Notes: generated by a model from the sequence alone, not told the origin. A stretch of 64,000 bases of DNA from Bacteroidota bacterium (GCA_005882315.1 VBAR01000001.1:1127736-1191735), one strand, 5' to 3'; counted from the first letter of the stretch, positions 48,149 through 57,312 are shown. Made by a program: numbers and translations.

Positions 48149-49408
48149 ATGCAACTGCTTCGTCACGTTTCTTTTTTAAAGTCTGTTTTTATTCACAGCC
48201 TTACTGCTTTTGGCGGGCCGCAAGCACATATTGGTATGATGCTTAAAACTTTTGTACATCGAACACCTTATGTCACAGAGCAGGAATTGATGGAGTATAA
48301 CGCCTTTTGTCAATTATTGCCCGGCGCATCATCCACGCAAACACTTACTTTAATTGGTTATAAAAGAGGTGGGGTTCCTTTAGCTGTGCTTACATTAATT
48401 ATCTGGATTACACCCGCCTGCTTTTTTATGGGAGCACTTTCTTTTCTTTTGCAATACATAGATAAAAGAGCATTAAATGTTGATGTCTTCAAATTTATTC
48501 CACCAATGGCTGTTGGTTTTTTGGTCTATGCAGCATCGATGGCTTTTCATATTTCAATAAAGAATACCATTACCTGGATTGTTATGATTGTGGCCGGCAT
48601 TCTTACCTACGTTTTGTTTAAACAACCGTGGATATTTCCTTCATTGATTTTTGCCGGGGGTATTGCCACTAATTTTAGCCGGAAACGTATTCCACAAATT
48701 GAGCAAAAACCCCAAAAAATCAAATGGTGGAATTTTTGGATGTTTGGAATAATATTTATTGTTGCTGGATTTCTTAGTGAAACAGCTAAGAATAACGAAT
48801 TGCCCAATCGTAGTCCAATTAATCTTTTTGAAAATACTTATCGAATGGGAAGTTTAGTATTTGGAGGTGGCCAGGTATTAATGCCAATGATGTACGAACA
48901 ATTTTGTGTACGTCCGGATGCGATAAAAGAAAAAGATCCTGAGGTTGTAAAAATTGATAAGAATGATATGTATACTGGAATGGGAATAGTAAGAGCTATG
49001 CCCGGGCCTGTTTTTTCTATTGCTTCTTTTGCCGGTGGAATGGCATTAAAAGATCATGGCAAAACTCCGGAAGAGAAAACATTTATGCAATTATTAGGCT
49101 GTTTAATAGGAGCTGTTGCAATTTTTTTACCCAGCGCATTGCTGGTTTTATTCTTCTTCCCTATTTGGCACAACATGAAAAAATATGCCGCTGTTTATCG
49201 TTCTCTTGAGGGTATTAATGCAGTTGTTGTAGGAATAATGATCGCATCAACATTTTATTTAATGAAGGATTTTCCTTTGCTTGAATTTAAATTAACCAGT
49301 TTTATTAATGCACTTGTGATTACAGGCACTTTCACACTTTTGCAGTTTACAAAATTACCGCCTCCGTTTATTGTTATTGGCTGTCTTCTTCTTGGATATA
49401 TTTTTTAA
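48149..49408 (+). CDS. chrA: Chromate transporter (CHR family)
   Basis: The 419-residue membrane protein has two CHR domains. The first opens with [18 protein letters not shown] and contains [19 protein letters not shown]. The second has [20 protein letters not shown] and [20 protein letters not shown]. About ten to twelve hydrophobic segments are visible. CHR proteins expel chromate; many homologues of this family have untested substrates. The start is the ATG at 48149; an in-frame TTG two codons earlier is less likely. Its 3' end overlaps the end of nadD by 4 nt. Confidence 0.92.
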   Translation: MQLLRHVSFLKSVFIHSLTAFGGPQAHIGMMLKTFVHRTPYVTEQELMEYNAFCQLLPGASSTQTLTLIGYKRGGVPLAVLTLIIWITPACFFMGALSFLLQYIDKRALNVDVFKFIPPMAVGFLVYAASMAFHISIKNTITWIVMIVAGILTYVLFKQPWIFPSLIFAGGIATNFSRKRIPQIEQKPQKIKWWNFWMFGIIFIVAGFLSETAKNNELPNRSPINLFENTYRMGSLVFGGGQVLMPMMYEQFCVRPDAIKEKDPEVVKIDKNDMYTGMGIVRAMPGPVFSIASFAGGMALKDHGKTPEEKTFMQLLGCLIGAVAIFLPSALLVLFFFPIWHNMKKYAAVYRSLEGINAVVVGIMIASTFYLMKDFPLLEFKLTSFINALVITGTFTLLQFTKLPPPFIVIGCLLLGYIF

Positions 49409-49983
49409 TTTCTATTCTTATAAAATCTTCTTGTTTCAATTTCTTCTCTGACAATTTCTGGAACCAGATACCTTATCGATTTACCGGCTTTAATAAGTTC
49501 ACGAATATGTGTTGCAGATATTTGAAGAAGTGGCGCATTAAGTTCTATAATATTTGCCCCATGTGTGTTCTCAATTTCAAAACCGTTTCTTTTGTAAACA
49601 TAAATAGTGTGGGCTTCGGTTATCATTTTATAGTTTTTCCATTTATCCAGGTTTTGAAAACTATCACTGCCCATTATTATTGAAAAACTATCGTCTGGAT
49701 TTTTCTCTTTCAAATAGGTTAATGTGTCAATCGTGTAAGAAGGCCGTGGCATACTAAACTCAACATCTGATACTTTAATTCTGTTGTCTTGTTCAACCGC
49801 CAATCTTACTAACTGCAGTCGGTAAGTTTCATTAAGCAAACTATTGCTTTGTTTAAAAGGATTTTGAGGAGAAACCACAAACAAGACCTTATTCAAATCT
49901 GTTTCGTTCAAAACATGATTGGCAATTATCAAGTGTCCAATGTGGATAGGATTGAAGGAGCCAAAGTATAATCCAATTTTCAT
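49405..49983 (-). CDS. nadD: Nicotinate-nucleotide adenylyltransferase
   Basis: NadD makes deamido-NAD from nicotinate mononucleotide and ATP. The 192 residues begin [18 protein letters not shown], the nucleotidylyltransferase GxFxPxHxGH motif, and contain the family segments VSPQNPFK and [11 protein letters not shown], and the C-terminal [10 protein letters not shown] (ISxTxxR motif). I took the ATG at 49983 because the motif starts directly there; an earlier in-frame start would run into the feoA end. It follows feoA by 14 nt on the same strand, so the two may be co-transcribed. Confidence 0.95.
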   Translation of the reverse strand: MKIGLYFGSFNPIHIGHLIIANHVLNETDLNKVLFVVSPQNPFKQSNSLLNETYRLQLVRLAVEQDNRIKVSDVEFSMPRPSYTIDTLTYLKEKNPDDSFSIIMGSDSFQNLDKWKNYKMITEAHTIYVYKRNGFEIENTHGANIIELNAPLLQISATHIRELIKAGKSIRYLVPEIVREEIETRRFYKNRN

Positions 49984-49997
49984 TAAAATATTGATAA

Positions 49998-50222
49998 TCA
50001 ATTTTTTATATCAACAATAATGCCTTCTGCTTCAGTTAACCTGAGGCTCAAAGAATAGCCAGATATGCTAACGGATATTGGATCTCCGAGTGGTGCCACC
50101 TGCTCTAAAAGTATTTCTTCGCCAGGTATGCATCCCATTTCTAATAATTTGATAGACATATCACTATTATCAAAATGTCGTATTATAGCCTTTTGCCCGG
50201 GTTTTAATTCTGTAAGTTTCAT
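49998..50222 (-). CDS. feoA: FeoA-family protein
   Basis: FeoA is a small SH3-like protein that assists FeoB in ferrous iron uptake. The 74 residues show the pattern MKLTELKPGQKAIIRHF, then IKLLEMGCIPGEEILLEQ and DPISVSISGYSLSLR, typical of FeoA. It is encoded 4 kb from feoB and on the opposite strand. A perfect -7 element (50232-50239) covers the alternative TTG at 50234, so the ATG at 50222 is the start; the leader is only a few nt. Confidence 0.92.
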   Translation of the reverse strand: MKLTELKPGQKAIIRHFDNSDMSIKLLEMGCIPGEEILLEQVAPLGDPISVSISGYSLSLRLTEAEGIIVDIKN

Positions 50223-50231
50223 TATTGGTAT

Positions 50232-50239
50232 CAAAGCTA
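50232..50239 (-). promoter_or_regulatory. Promoter -7 element TAGCTTTG of feoA
   Basis: Perfect TAnnTTTG on the minus strand, ending 9 nt before the feoA ATG. It lies 12 bp from the -7 element of divergent ybeY. Confidence 0.5.
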
Positions 50240-50251
50240 AATATGCTGATT

Positions 50252-50259
50252 TACTTTTG
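50252..50259 (+). promoter_or_regulatory. Promoter -7 element TACTTTTG of ybeY
   Basis: Perfect TAnnTTTG, ending 18 nt before the ybeY ATG at 50278. It forms a compact back-to-back pair with the feoA element. Confidence 0.45.
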
Positions 50260-50277
50260 CTTACGATTTATGAAATT

Positions 50278-50718
50278 ATGGTAACGAGCAAGGAAATAAA
50301 CATTCGATTTTTTGCAAATGGGCTCACCCTGCCACTGACAAACAGAAGAAACCTCAAACTCTTGTTAGAAAAAATAATTAAATCGAATGGTAAAAGATTA
50401 GATTCAATCAACTACATATTTTGCTCGGATAAAGAATTACTGAAATTGAATAATAAATTCTTAAGTCATAATTACTACACGGATATTTTGACCTTCGATT
50501 TATCAGAATCAAAAAATGAGATCACCGCTGAAATTTTCATTAGTCTGGATAGGGTTAGAAAAAATGCCGCCCAGTTTAAAAGTTCACTTAAAAAAGAACT
50601 TCACAGGGTTATTATTCATGGAGTGCTACATCTCTGTGGTTATGCTGATAAGAACAAAACAGAAATCCTTAAAATGAGAAAAGCAGAAGACAAGTATTTA
50701 TCTCTTTATTTTAAGTAA
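50278..50718 (+). CDS. ybeY: Endoribonuclease YbeY (rRNA maturation)
   Basis: YbeY is a metal-dependent RNase needed for 16S rRNA 3' maturation and ribosome quality control. The 146 residues include LNNKFLSHNYYTDILTFDLS and the catalytic segment HGVLHLCGYADKNKTE near residues 120-135. Two zinc His are present; the third ligand position, His in E. coli (GYDH), is Asp here (GYAD), as is usual in Bacteroidota. The open frame extends upstream to 50065, but that part is antisense to feoA; the ATG at 50278 after the -7 element is the true start. Confidence 0.92.
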   Translation: MVTSKEINIRFFANGLTLPLTNRRNLKLLLEKIIKSNGKRLDSINYIFCSDKELLKLNNKFLSHNYYTDILTFDLSESKNEITAEIFISLDRVRKNAAQFKSSLKKELHRVIIHGVLHLCGYADKNKTEILKMRKAEDKYLSLYFK

Positions 50719-50721
50719 GCC

Positions 50722-50768
50722 GTTTCATGTGAAACAACAAATTTGTTGAGCATGCTTTCACATGAAAC
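50722..50768. repeat. parS-like 13-bp inverted repeat before mnmG
   Basis: GTTTCATGTGAAA (50722-50734) is the exact reverse complement of TTTCACATGAAAC (50756-50768), with a 21-nt spacer that itself holds CAACAAATTTGTTG. Each arm resembles the ParB-binding parS consensus TGTTTCACGTGAAACA with two or three mismatches. No T run follows, so a terminator role is less likely. Confidence 0.6.
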
Positions 50769-50787
50769 ATCACTTCAAAAAACTTCC

Positions 50788-50816
50788 TTGCTTTATTATA
50801 CTAGATAGTAGCTTTG
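50788..50816 (+). promoter_or_regulatory. Promoter of mnmG (TTG-N18-TAGCTTTG)
   Basis: TTG at 50788-50790 and TAGCTTTG at 50809-50816 are 18 nt apart. The -7 element ends 9 nt before the ATG at 50826, and the alternative TTG start at 50814 lies inside it. Confidence 0.6.
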
Positions 50817-50825
50817 CCGGCTTAT

Positions 50826-52688
50826 ATGTTCCAGAAATATGATGTCATAGTAGTCGGAGCTGGCCATGCTGGTTGTGAGGCCGCCGCTTCGGCAGCAAAT
50901 CTTGGTTCTAAGGTGTTGTTAATCACCATGAACATGCAAACTATTGCTCAAATGAGTTGCAATCCAGCAATGGGTGGAATAGCGAAAGGGCAAATAGTTA
51001 GGGAGATTGATGCGATGGGTGGTTATTCTGGAATTGTTACTGACAAATCCATGATTCAATTCAGAATGTTGAATCGATCAAAAGGTCCGGCAATGTGGAG
51101 TCCAAGGGCACAGAGCGATAGAATGATGTTTGCTTTAACCTGGAGACAGATGTTGGAGGAAACGGATAATGTTGATTTTTACCAGGACACAGTAAAGGGG
51201 CTTCTGATAAAAGATGGAGTTTGCAATGGCGTAATAACCAGTTTAGGGCACGAAATAAACTCCAGGTCGGTTGTATTAACCAATGGAACATTTTTGAATG
51301 GAATAATTCATATTGGAGAAAAAAACTTTGGGGGTGGAAGGGTTTCAGAGAAAGCGGCAACCGGAATTACGGAGCAATTGGTCTCACTAGGTTTTGAGAG
51401 TGATAGGCTTAAAACGGGAACACCACCACGAGTTGATGGCAGAAGTCTTGACTATTCTAAAATGGAAGAGCAAAAAGGGGATGATTCGATCTCCGGTTTT
51501 TCATATTTAGATATTGAAAAACCAAAGGTGCAAAGAAGCTGCTGGATCACCTACACGAATCAAAAAGTCCATGACATACTAAAAACCGGGTTCGATAGAA
51601 GCCCAATGTTTGCTGGAAGAATTGAAGGAACAGGCCCTAGATATTGCCCAAGCATTGAAGACAAAATCAGTCGCTTCGCTGAAAGGGAGAGACATCAATT
51701 ATTTGTTGAGCCCGAAGGATGGAACACTGTTGAAGTTTATGTGAATGGATTTTCAACATCTCTACCAGAAGAAACGCAATACGAAGCACTTCGTATTATA
51801 CTGGGATTTGAATCAGCAAAAATTTTCAGACCTGGTTATGCGATAGAGTATGACTTCTTTCCGCCAACCCAATTAAAATATTCTCTTGAAACAAAGCTGA
51901 TTGAAAATTTATTTTTTGCTGGCCAGATAAATGGAACTACAGGTTATGAAGAAGCTGCATGCCAGGGGTTAATGGCGGGTATCAATGCACATCAAAAATC
52001 AAGAAATCTTGAACCTGTAATTTTAAAAAGAAGTGAGGCCTATATTGGCGTATTAATAGATGACCTGATAAGTAAAGGAACAGAAGAGCCTTACAGAATG
52101 TTTACTTCAAGAGCTGAGTTCAGAACATTATTAAGACAAGACAATGCAGACCTGAGGTTGACAGAACTAAGCTATAGACTAGGATTAGCATCACAAGAAA
52201 GAATGAATCGAGTGAAAGAAAAAAGAGAGGGAGTTGAAAAAATTAAATCTTTGCTTTCTGAAATAGCAGTTAGCCCCGAAGTAATAAATCCTTTTTTTGA
52301 AAACAATTCATCTTCTTTAATAACAGAAAAACAAAAACTTTCAAAAGTATTATTGCGCCCCGGAATTGAACTGCAAGATCTTGCAAAACACTTACCAATA
52401 CTTGAAAAAGAATTGGCTGGTTTTTCAACAGAAACAATTGAACAAGCTTCTATTCAGGTTAAATATGATATCTATATCGAAAAAGAAAAAGAACTAGTTG
52501 AAAGAATGGGACAACTTGAAGACCTGAGAATACCCGAGACCTTTGACTATAAAAAAATTCAGGCTTTAGGAAATGAAGCAAGAGAAAAACTCTCTCGGAT
52601 CAAACCTTCAACATTAGGGCAAGCAAGCCGTATCTCTGGAATCAACCCAAGCGATGTACAGATTTTAATGGTCTATATGGGTCGTTGA
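50826..52688 (+). CDS. mnmG: tRNA uridine 5-carboxymethylaminomethyl modification enzyme MnmG (GidA)
   Basis: With MnmE this FAD enzyme modifies U34 of several tRNAs. The 620 residues start with the FAD-binding Rossmann motif VIVVGAGHAGCEAA and have the family segments SCNPAMGGIAKGQIVREIDA and MLNRSKGPAMWSPRAQ. The middle has the cysteine-containing stretch GPRYCPSIEDK and FAGQINGTTGYEEAACQG. The C-terminal GidA-associated domain ends with IKPSTLGQASRISGINPSDV. It overlaps the convergent helicase gene by 16 bp at the 3' ends. Confidence 0.96.
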   Translation: MFQKYDVIVVGAGHAGCEAAASAANLGSKVLLITMNMQTIAQMSCNPAMGGIAKGQIVREIDAMGGYSGIVTDKSMIQFRMLNRSKGPAMWSPRAQSDRMMFALTWRQMLEETDNVDFYQDTVKGLLIKDGVCNGVITSLGHEINSRSVVLTNGTFLNGIIHIGEKNFGGGRVSEKAATGITEQLVSLGFESDRLKTGTPPRVDGRSLDYSKMEEQKGDDSISGFSYLDIEKPKVQRSCWITYTNQKVHDILKTGFDRSPMFAGRIEGTGPRYCPSIEDKISRFAERERHQLFVEPEGWNTVEVYVNGFSTSLPEETQYEALRIILGFESAKIFRPGYAIEYDFFPPTQLKYSLETKLIENLFFAGQINGTTGYEEAACQGLMAGINAHQKSRNLEPVILKRSEAYIGVLIDDLISKGTEEPYRMFTSRAEFRTLLRQDNADLRLTELSYRLGLASQERMNRVKEKREGVEKIKSLLSEIAVSPEVINPFFENNSSSLITEKQKLSKVLLRPGIELQDLAKHLPILEKELAGFSTETIEQASIQVKYDIYIEKEKELVERMGQLEDLRIPETFDYKKIQALGNEAREKLSRIKPSTLGQASRISGINPSDVQILMVYMGR

Positions 52689-55183
52689 TTTTTCTGAAAA
52701 TCAAGCCAGGCAAGCACCAATTTTATTTCACCAAAGCTTATATTGCTATCCAAAATTTTTTTAATCTCCGTTATTGAACCTCCGTTAAAGTTTTTTGCTG
52801 CTGGTTCAATCAAAACAATTTTCTCTCTGCTAACCAGTTCATTAATATCTATATCTCCCTGTGAAATATAATGTGCAAGATGTCCCTCAATTGTTTGTTT
52901 TGTCAGGTTTCTTTCTTTAGCAATTTCATCAACACGTTTACCTTCCTTATATAGTCTGAACGATTCCACTTTAGTATCAACCTTTTTTTTCTTTTCACCA
53001 CTGCTCGCTTTTTCATCCTTCTTAGGAATTTTTTCATGAATATGAGAGGCGAGGTTGTTCTCTTTACAATATTCCAAAATTATATCTAAGAACTTTTGTC
53101 CATATTTTTCAATTTTCGCATCACCAAAGCCACTAATCCTTCTCAGCTCTCCTAATGATTGTGGAAGGTAGCGGGCCATTTCATCCATCGTATTAGTGCC
53201 AGCAACTATATATATAGGCAAGTCTTTCTGAGCACAAATACTATCTCTCATCTTCCTTAATTTCTGATATAGTAGCGGATAGGGGCTTTCAATTTTTTCT
53301 TTTGTAACACCAGCATATGCATTAATACTAAAAGAAGGAGTTGTAAAATATTTCTTTCTGCGATGGTAGGTTTCTATTTCAAATTTTCCGGAAAAACCAT
53401 CTAGCAAATATTTATTCCTGGATAGTTGTATAAAAATTTCTTTTAGCCCATCATTAAATTCCTTTGCATGAGTACGGCTATCTGTTACGGCCGGAGATTT
53501 TTGAATTATGTCTATTAATTTATTCTGTTCCCTTATAAAATAAACAATTCCTGCTTTTATCCGCTCTTGCAATACAATATTAGATTCGGGGGCTTCATCT
53601 ATTATAAATAGATTTTTCAACTGCAATTGAAATTTCTCTGCTGTAGCATGCATTTCACTTGCACTAATAGAAATTTCATTTATCCATTCTTCCGCGCTGT
53701 CATTAAAAGAAGATTTATGTGCCGATAGATAGTTTTTTAGTTCAACAATTTCACCAATTATACTCCTATGATCAAACAAAGAAAGCAAAACTTTCAACTG
53801 ATAATTTCGTCTTGACTCTTGCAATTCCCGCTGCAATAAATCTGTCGAAGAAATATTTCGGGAAAACCAAACAATTCTTTCATCAGTAAAAAAACCATTT
53901 GATCTTATCCTGCTTTGCAATATGATACCATCTAGCGTAGTACACCTGCTCAACGCAACATATACTTGCCCGGGAGCAAAAGCTCCGCCAGCATCAATAA
54001 TCGCTTTTTCAAAAGTCAATCCCTGGCTTTTATGTATTGTGATCGCCCAGGCAAGTCGCAATGGATATTGTACGAATGAGCCCAAAACTTCCTCTTCAAG
54101 CTGCCGGGTTGTATTATTCATTGTATAGCGGATGTTATCCCACTTTTCTTTTTTTACTTCAATAGAATCATCCTCACATTGAACAACGATCTTCTCATTA
54201 TCAATTTCAGTTATCACGCCAATCTTTCCATTGAAATATCGTTTTGCCTTTTCAGAATCGTTTTTAATAAACATTACCTGTGCTCCTGCTTTTACTTGAA
54301 GTATCTCATCAACAGGATATGCCGATTCGGGAAAGTCTCCTGTTATCTCAGCTCTATAGCTGAATATACTAGTGCTTAGATTCGTTAATTCTTTTCCATT
54401 CGTATTCCTTGCCTTTTCATTGTGTGTAGTGAGAATTATGTAACCATCATTTTTTGTTCTTCGAAAAACAGGTTGATAGCGGCTTTCTAATAATTCCCGT
54501 CCATCATCATCCAATTCATTATTTCTTACCTGGTTTAAAAGTCTGATAAACTTTTCTTCGCTTTGGCGATAGATTTTAGTGAACTCAATATAAAGTGGAG
54601 GCTCTTCTTTTATAACAATACTATCAAAGAAGAAAGGGCTGTTATAATATTCTTTAAGATAACTCCATTCAGCTTCTTTAATTACGGGCGGTAACTGGAA
54701 CATATCGCCAATAAACAACACTTGCAAACCTCCAAAATGTTCATTATGTCTTCGACGTACATGCCGAAGGATTGTGTCCACAGCATCAAGCATATCGCAT
54801 CGCACCATGCTGATCTCATCTATGATAAGCAACTCAAGCTCCCGGATTATTTTTTTCTTTTCTCCTGTCATTTTCAGGCGGCTTATCAAACTGTTCCGGT
54901 TTGATATTTCCTCATTACTGTTTCTAAAGCCGCCATCAGCATCCGGAACAAACGGACCGAATGGCAACTGAAAAAACGAATGCATCGTAACACCGCCAGC
55001 ATTAATAGCTGCAACTCCGGTCGGAGCAACAATCGCCATTTGCTTATGACAATTCTCTTTTATGTATTTCAGAAATGTTGTCTTACCGGTGCCAGCCTTC
55101 CCTGTAAGAAAAATATTTCGTGAGCTTTGATTCACCAGCTCCACAGCAAATTGAAACATTTCGTTATTGGTGTCGTAATTCAT
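52673..55183 (-). CDS. PIF1/RecD-like helicase with HRDC and HTH domains
   Basis: The 836 residues begin with an SF1 helicase core: Walker A IFLTGKAGTGKTTFLKY at about 20-36, APTGVAAINAGGVTMHSFF, Walker B ELLIIDEISMVRCDML, FIGDMFQLPPV, and the C-terminal AWAITIHKSQGLTFEKAI with YVALSRCTTLDGI. An HRDC domain follows (about 640-715: MARYLPQSLGELRRISGFGD) and then a helix-turn-helix (RVDEIAKERNLTKQTIEGHL) of the type found at the end of RecQ proteins. PIF1-like helicases resolve G-quadruplexes or R-loops. I took the ATG at 55183 directly before the helicase core. Its C-terminal end overlaps mnmG by 16 bp. Confidence 0.93.
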   Translation of the reverse strand: MNYDTNNEMFQFAVELVNQSSRNIFLTGKAGTGKTTFLKYIKENCHKQMAIVAPTGVAAINAGGVTMHSFFQLPFGPFVPDADGGFRNSNEEISNRNSLISRLKMTGEKKKIIRELELLIIDEISMVRCDMLDAVDTILRHVRRRHNEHFGGLQVLFIGDMFQLPPVIKEAEWSYLKEYYNSPFFFDSIVIKEEPPLYIEFTKIYRQSEEKFIRLLNQVRNNELDDDGRELLESRYQPVFRRTKNDGYIILTTHNEKARNTNGKELTNLSTSIFSYRAEITGDFPESAYPVDEILQVKAGAQVMFIKNDSEKAKRYFNGKIGVITEIDNEKIVVQCEDDSIEVKKEKWDNIRYTMNNTTRQLEEEVLGSFVQYPLRLAWAITIHKSQGLTFEKAIIDAGGAFAPGQVYVALSRCTTLDGIILQSRIRSNGFFTDERIVWFSRNISSTDLLQRELQESRRNYQLKVLLSLFDHRSIIGEIVELKNYLSAHKSSFNDSAEEWINEISISASEMHATAEKFQLQLKNLFIIDEAPESNIVLQERIKAGIVYFIREQNKLIDIIQKSPAVTDSRTHAKEFNDGLKEIFIQLSRNKYLLDGFSGKFEIETYHRRKKYFTTPSFSINAYAGVTKEKIESPYPLLYQKLRKMRDSICAQKDLPIYIVAGTNTMDEMARYLPQSLGELRRISGFGDAKIEKYGQKFLDIILEYCKENNLASHIHEKIPKKDEKASSGEKKKKVDTKVESFRLYKEGKRVDEIAKERNLTKQTIEGHLAHYISQGDIDINELVSREKIVLIEPAAKNFNGGSITEIKKILDSNISFGEIKLVLAWLDFQKNQRPI

Positions 55184-55366
55184 TTTTATTTTGCTTCGTG
55201 TGCCTGTTGCATAAATAAAACCGCAAGATGCACCGAACAATGAAATTAAATATTCGGCACATTTCCGGCTAATTAAAGTTCAGCAACCTCACATTTCTAT
55301 TGCGTGATTATAGATATTTGTCAACAAGTAATGAATTGAGGAAAAAGCAATCATTATTTTTACAGC

Positions 55367-56293
55367 ATGTCAAAACCAGTTATCTGCATCGGCGCTTCGT
55401 TTATTGATGAACTTTTTCATGCAAAAGAAGAACTGTTACTTGCAACAACTTCAGAGGCTTCGGTTACAAAAACAGCAGGTGGTGTAAGCAGAAATATTGC
55501 ACACCAGTTGGCGTTGCTCGGTGTACCGGTGCAACTGATAAGTGTTTTTGGAAATGACAGCGATGGTGACTGGCTGAAACATATTTGCAAACATGCTGGA
55601 GTCAAACTTGATGCTGCAATAACAAAAGAAGGTCTTTCAGGAAAATATACAGGTATACTTACTCCCGATGGCTCATTGTATACTGCTTTTATAACTAATG
55701 CTGCAAATCATTTAATAACGTCAGAACACCTGGAACAGAATAAAGATTTATTAAAAACAGCATCTTATTTATTGGCCGATGCGAATATCAGCGTGGAAAC
55801 AGGAGAGTGGTTGCTACGATTTAGTAATGAAACCGGTATTCCTTTTATTCTTGAACCCGTTTCTGTGCCTCCCGCAAGAAAGTTTAAAAATGTAAATCTA
55901 AGCGGCCTTCATCTTGTTACACCAAACGAAGATGAATTACCGGTGCTCTGTTCGGAAAAATCTTTTTTCACTCAGCAGCAGGTTGAAGAGTTATTAAATA
56001 AAGGAGTTCAGAATATCTGGCTGCATAATGGCAAACATGGTTCGGCATTGTACAGCAAAGAAAATACCTATTCTTTACACGCACCCGAAATTGAAGTGGT
56101 AGATTGTACCGGAGCTGGCGATGGCTCATTAACTGGTTTTATACTGGGAAAAACCTTGGGTAAAGATGATCTGGGTTGTATGAAATTAGCTCACACTTTA
56201 TCGGCTGAAATACTACAGGTAAATGGCGCCATTGCAACACATCTCAATCAACAGAAGCTATTAAACCTCGTTTCAAAATACTATCCTGATTAA
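55367..56293 (+). CDS. psuK: Pseudouridine kinase (PfkB family)
   Basis: The 308 residues show the PfkB signatures: an N-terminal TAGGVSRNIAHQLALLG (about 36-52) and the C-terminal ATP/Mg site VVDCTGAGDGSLTGFILG (about 246-263), with the catalytic Asp in GAGD. The family alone would permit several sugar or nucleoside substrates. The directly following psuG (1-nt overlap) makes pseudouridine the likely one: PsuK phosphorylates it at the 5' position and PsuG splits the product into uracil and ribose 5-phosphate. Confidence 0.9.
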   Translation: MSKPVICIGASFIDELFHAKEELLLATTSEASVTKTAGGVSRNIAHQLALLGVPVQLISVFGNDSDGDWLKHICKHAGVKLDAAITKEGLSGKYTGILTPDGSLYTAFITNAANHLITSEHLEQNKDLLKTASYLLADANISVETGEWLLRFSNETGIPFILEPVSVPPARKFKNVNLSGLHLVTPNEDELPVLCSEKSFFTQQQVEELLNKGVQNIWLHNGKHGSALYSKENTYSLHAPEIEVVDCTGAGDGSLTGFILGKTLGKDDLGCMKLAHTLSAEILQVNGAIATHLNQQKLLNLVSKYYPD

Positions 56294-57207
56294 TGAATCC
56301 CTATTTAGAAATACATCCCGAGGTTAGGCAAGCTCTTACAGAAGGCAGGCCTGTTGTTGCATTAGAGTCAACAATTATTTCTCATGGAATGCCTTATCCT
56401 GAAAATATAAATACAGCGATTGCGGTTGAAGAAATTGTGAGAGCAAATGGCGCAGTGCCCGCAACTGTTGCAATTTTTAATGGTAAATGTTATGCAGGAT
56501 TGACGAAGGAACAGCTTGAGATTTTTGCAAAAACAAAAGATGTGTGGAAAGTAAGCATTCGGGATATGCCGTATGTTATCAGTAAAAATTTATACGGCGC
56601 AACAACTGTTGCAGCTACAATGCGGATCGCATCAATGGCCGGAATAAAAATTTTTGTAACTGGTGGCATCGGCGGTGTGCACAGGGATGCGGAAAAAACA
56701 ATGGATATTTCCGCCGACCTTACAGAAATGGAGCAGACGTCGGTAGCCATTATTTCTGCTGGTGTAAAATCTATCCTTGATATTAGGCTGACTCTTGAAT
56801 ACCTGGAAACAAAAGGGATTCCGGTTGTAACTGTTGGCCAGGACGAATTTCCGAGTTTCTATTCCCGCAAAAGCGGTTTTTCATCTCCCTTACGATTAGA
56901 TACAGCTAATGAATTTGCCCGTATGTTACATACCAAGTGGCAGTTGGGGCTAAATGGTTCGGTTTTGATTGCCAACCCCGTTCCGGCCACCGAAGAAATA
57001 GACGCTTCTGAAATGGAGACACATATCAGCAAGGCATTAAAAGCAGCTATAGAAAACAAAATCACTGGCAAAGAGGTTACCCCCTTCTTGTTAAAATATA
57101 TTGCCGAACACACAAAAGGTGAAAGTCTTGAAGCCAATATTGCCTTGATTAAAAACAATGCAAAGGTTGGGGCGGAAATTGCCGTGGCTTACTCAAAGTT
57201 GGTGTAA
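56293..57207 (+). CDS. psuG: Pseudouridine-5'-phosphate glycosidase
   Basis: PsuG cleaves the C-glycosidic bond of pseudouridine 5'-phosphate. The 304 residues have the family segments VVALESTIISHGMPYPEN (about 20-37), VSIRDMPYVISKNLYGATTV (Lys is the expected Schiff-base residue in this region), FVTGGIGGVHRDAEKTMDIS (about 120-139) and GFSSPLRLDTANEFARM. It overlaps psuK by 1 nt, a translationally coupled pair. The usual third element, a nucleoside transporter, is not visible. Confidence 0.95.
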   Translation: MNPYLEIHPEVRQALTEGRPVVALESTIISHGMPYPENINTAIAVEEIVRANGAVPATVAIFNGKCYAGLTKEQLEIFAKTKDVWKVSIRDMPYVISKNLYGATTVAATMRIASMAGIKIFVTGGIGGVHRDAEKTMDISADLTEMEQTSVAIISAGVKSILDIRLTLEYLETKGIPVVTVGQDEFPSFYSRKSGFSSPLRLDTANEFARMLHTKWQLGLNGSVLIANPVPATEEIDASEMETHISKALKAAIENKITGKEVTPFLLKYIAEHTKGESLEANIALIKNNAKVGAEIAVAYSKLV

Positions 57208-57285
57208 TCTCATTCCCTCGTCATAACTCAGTAATCTTTAAAAATTTCTTAGCCCTTCTTTAAGTAAAAGGATGGCTGTCGCCTT

Positions 57286-57293
57286 TAACTTTG
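57286..57293 (+). promoter_or_regulatory. Promoter -7 element TAACTTTG of the M28 gene
   Basis: Perfect TAnnTTTG ending 19 nt before the ATG at 57313, which separates this gene from the psuK-psuG transcript. Confidence 0.5.
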
Positions 57294-57312
57294 CTTCAAA
57301 TAATTTCCACCC

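Noticed and set aside
50065-50277. N-terminal extension of YbeY
   Set aside because: The extra 71 codons are antisense to feoA and contain no YbeY-like sequence; a promoter -7 element lies at 50252-50259, just before the ATG.
50722-50768. Ordinary Rho-independent terminator of ybeY
   Set aside because: The stem is perfect but the spacer is 21 nt and no T run follows; the arms match the parS-like motif better, so it is listed as a repeat.
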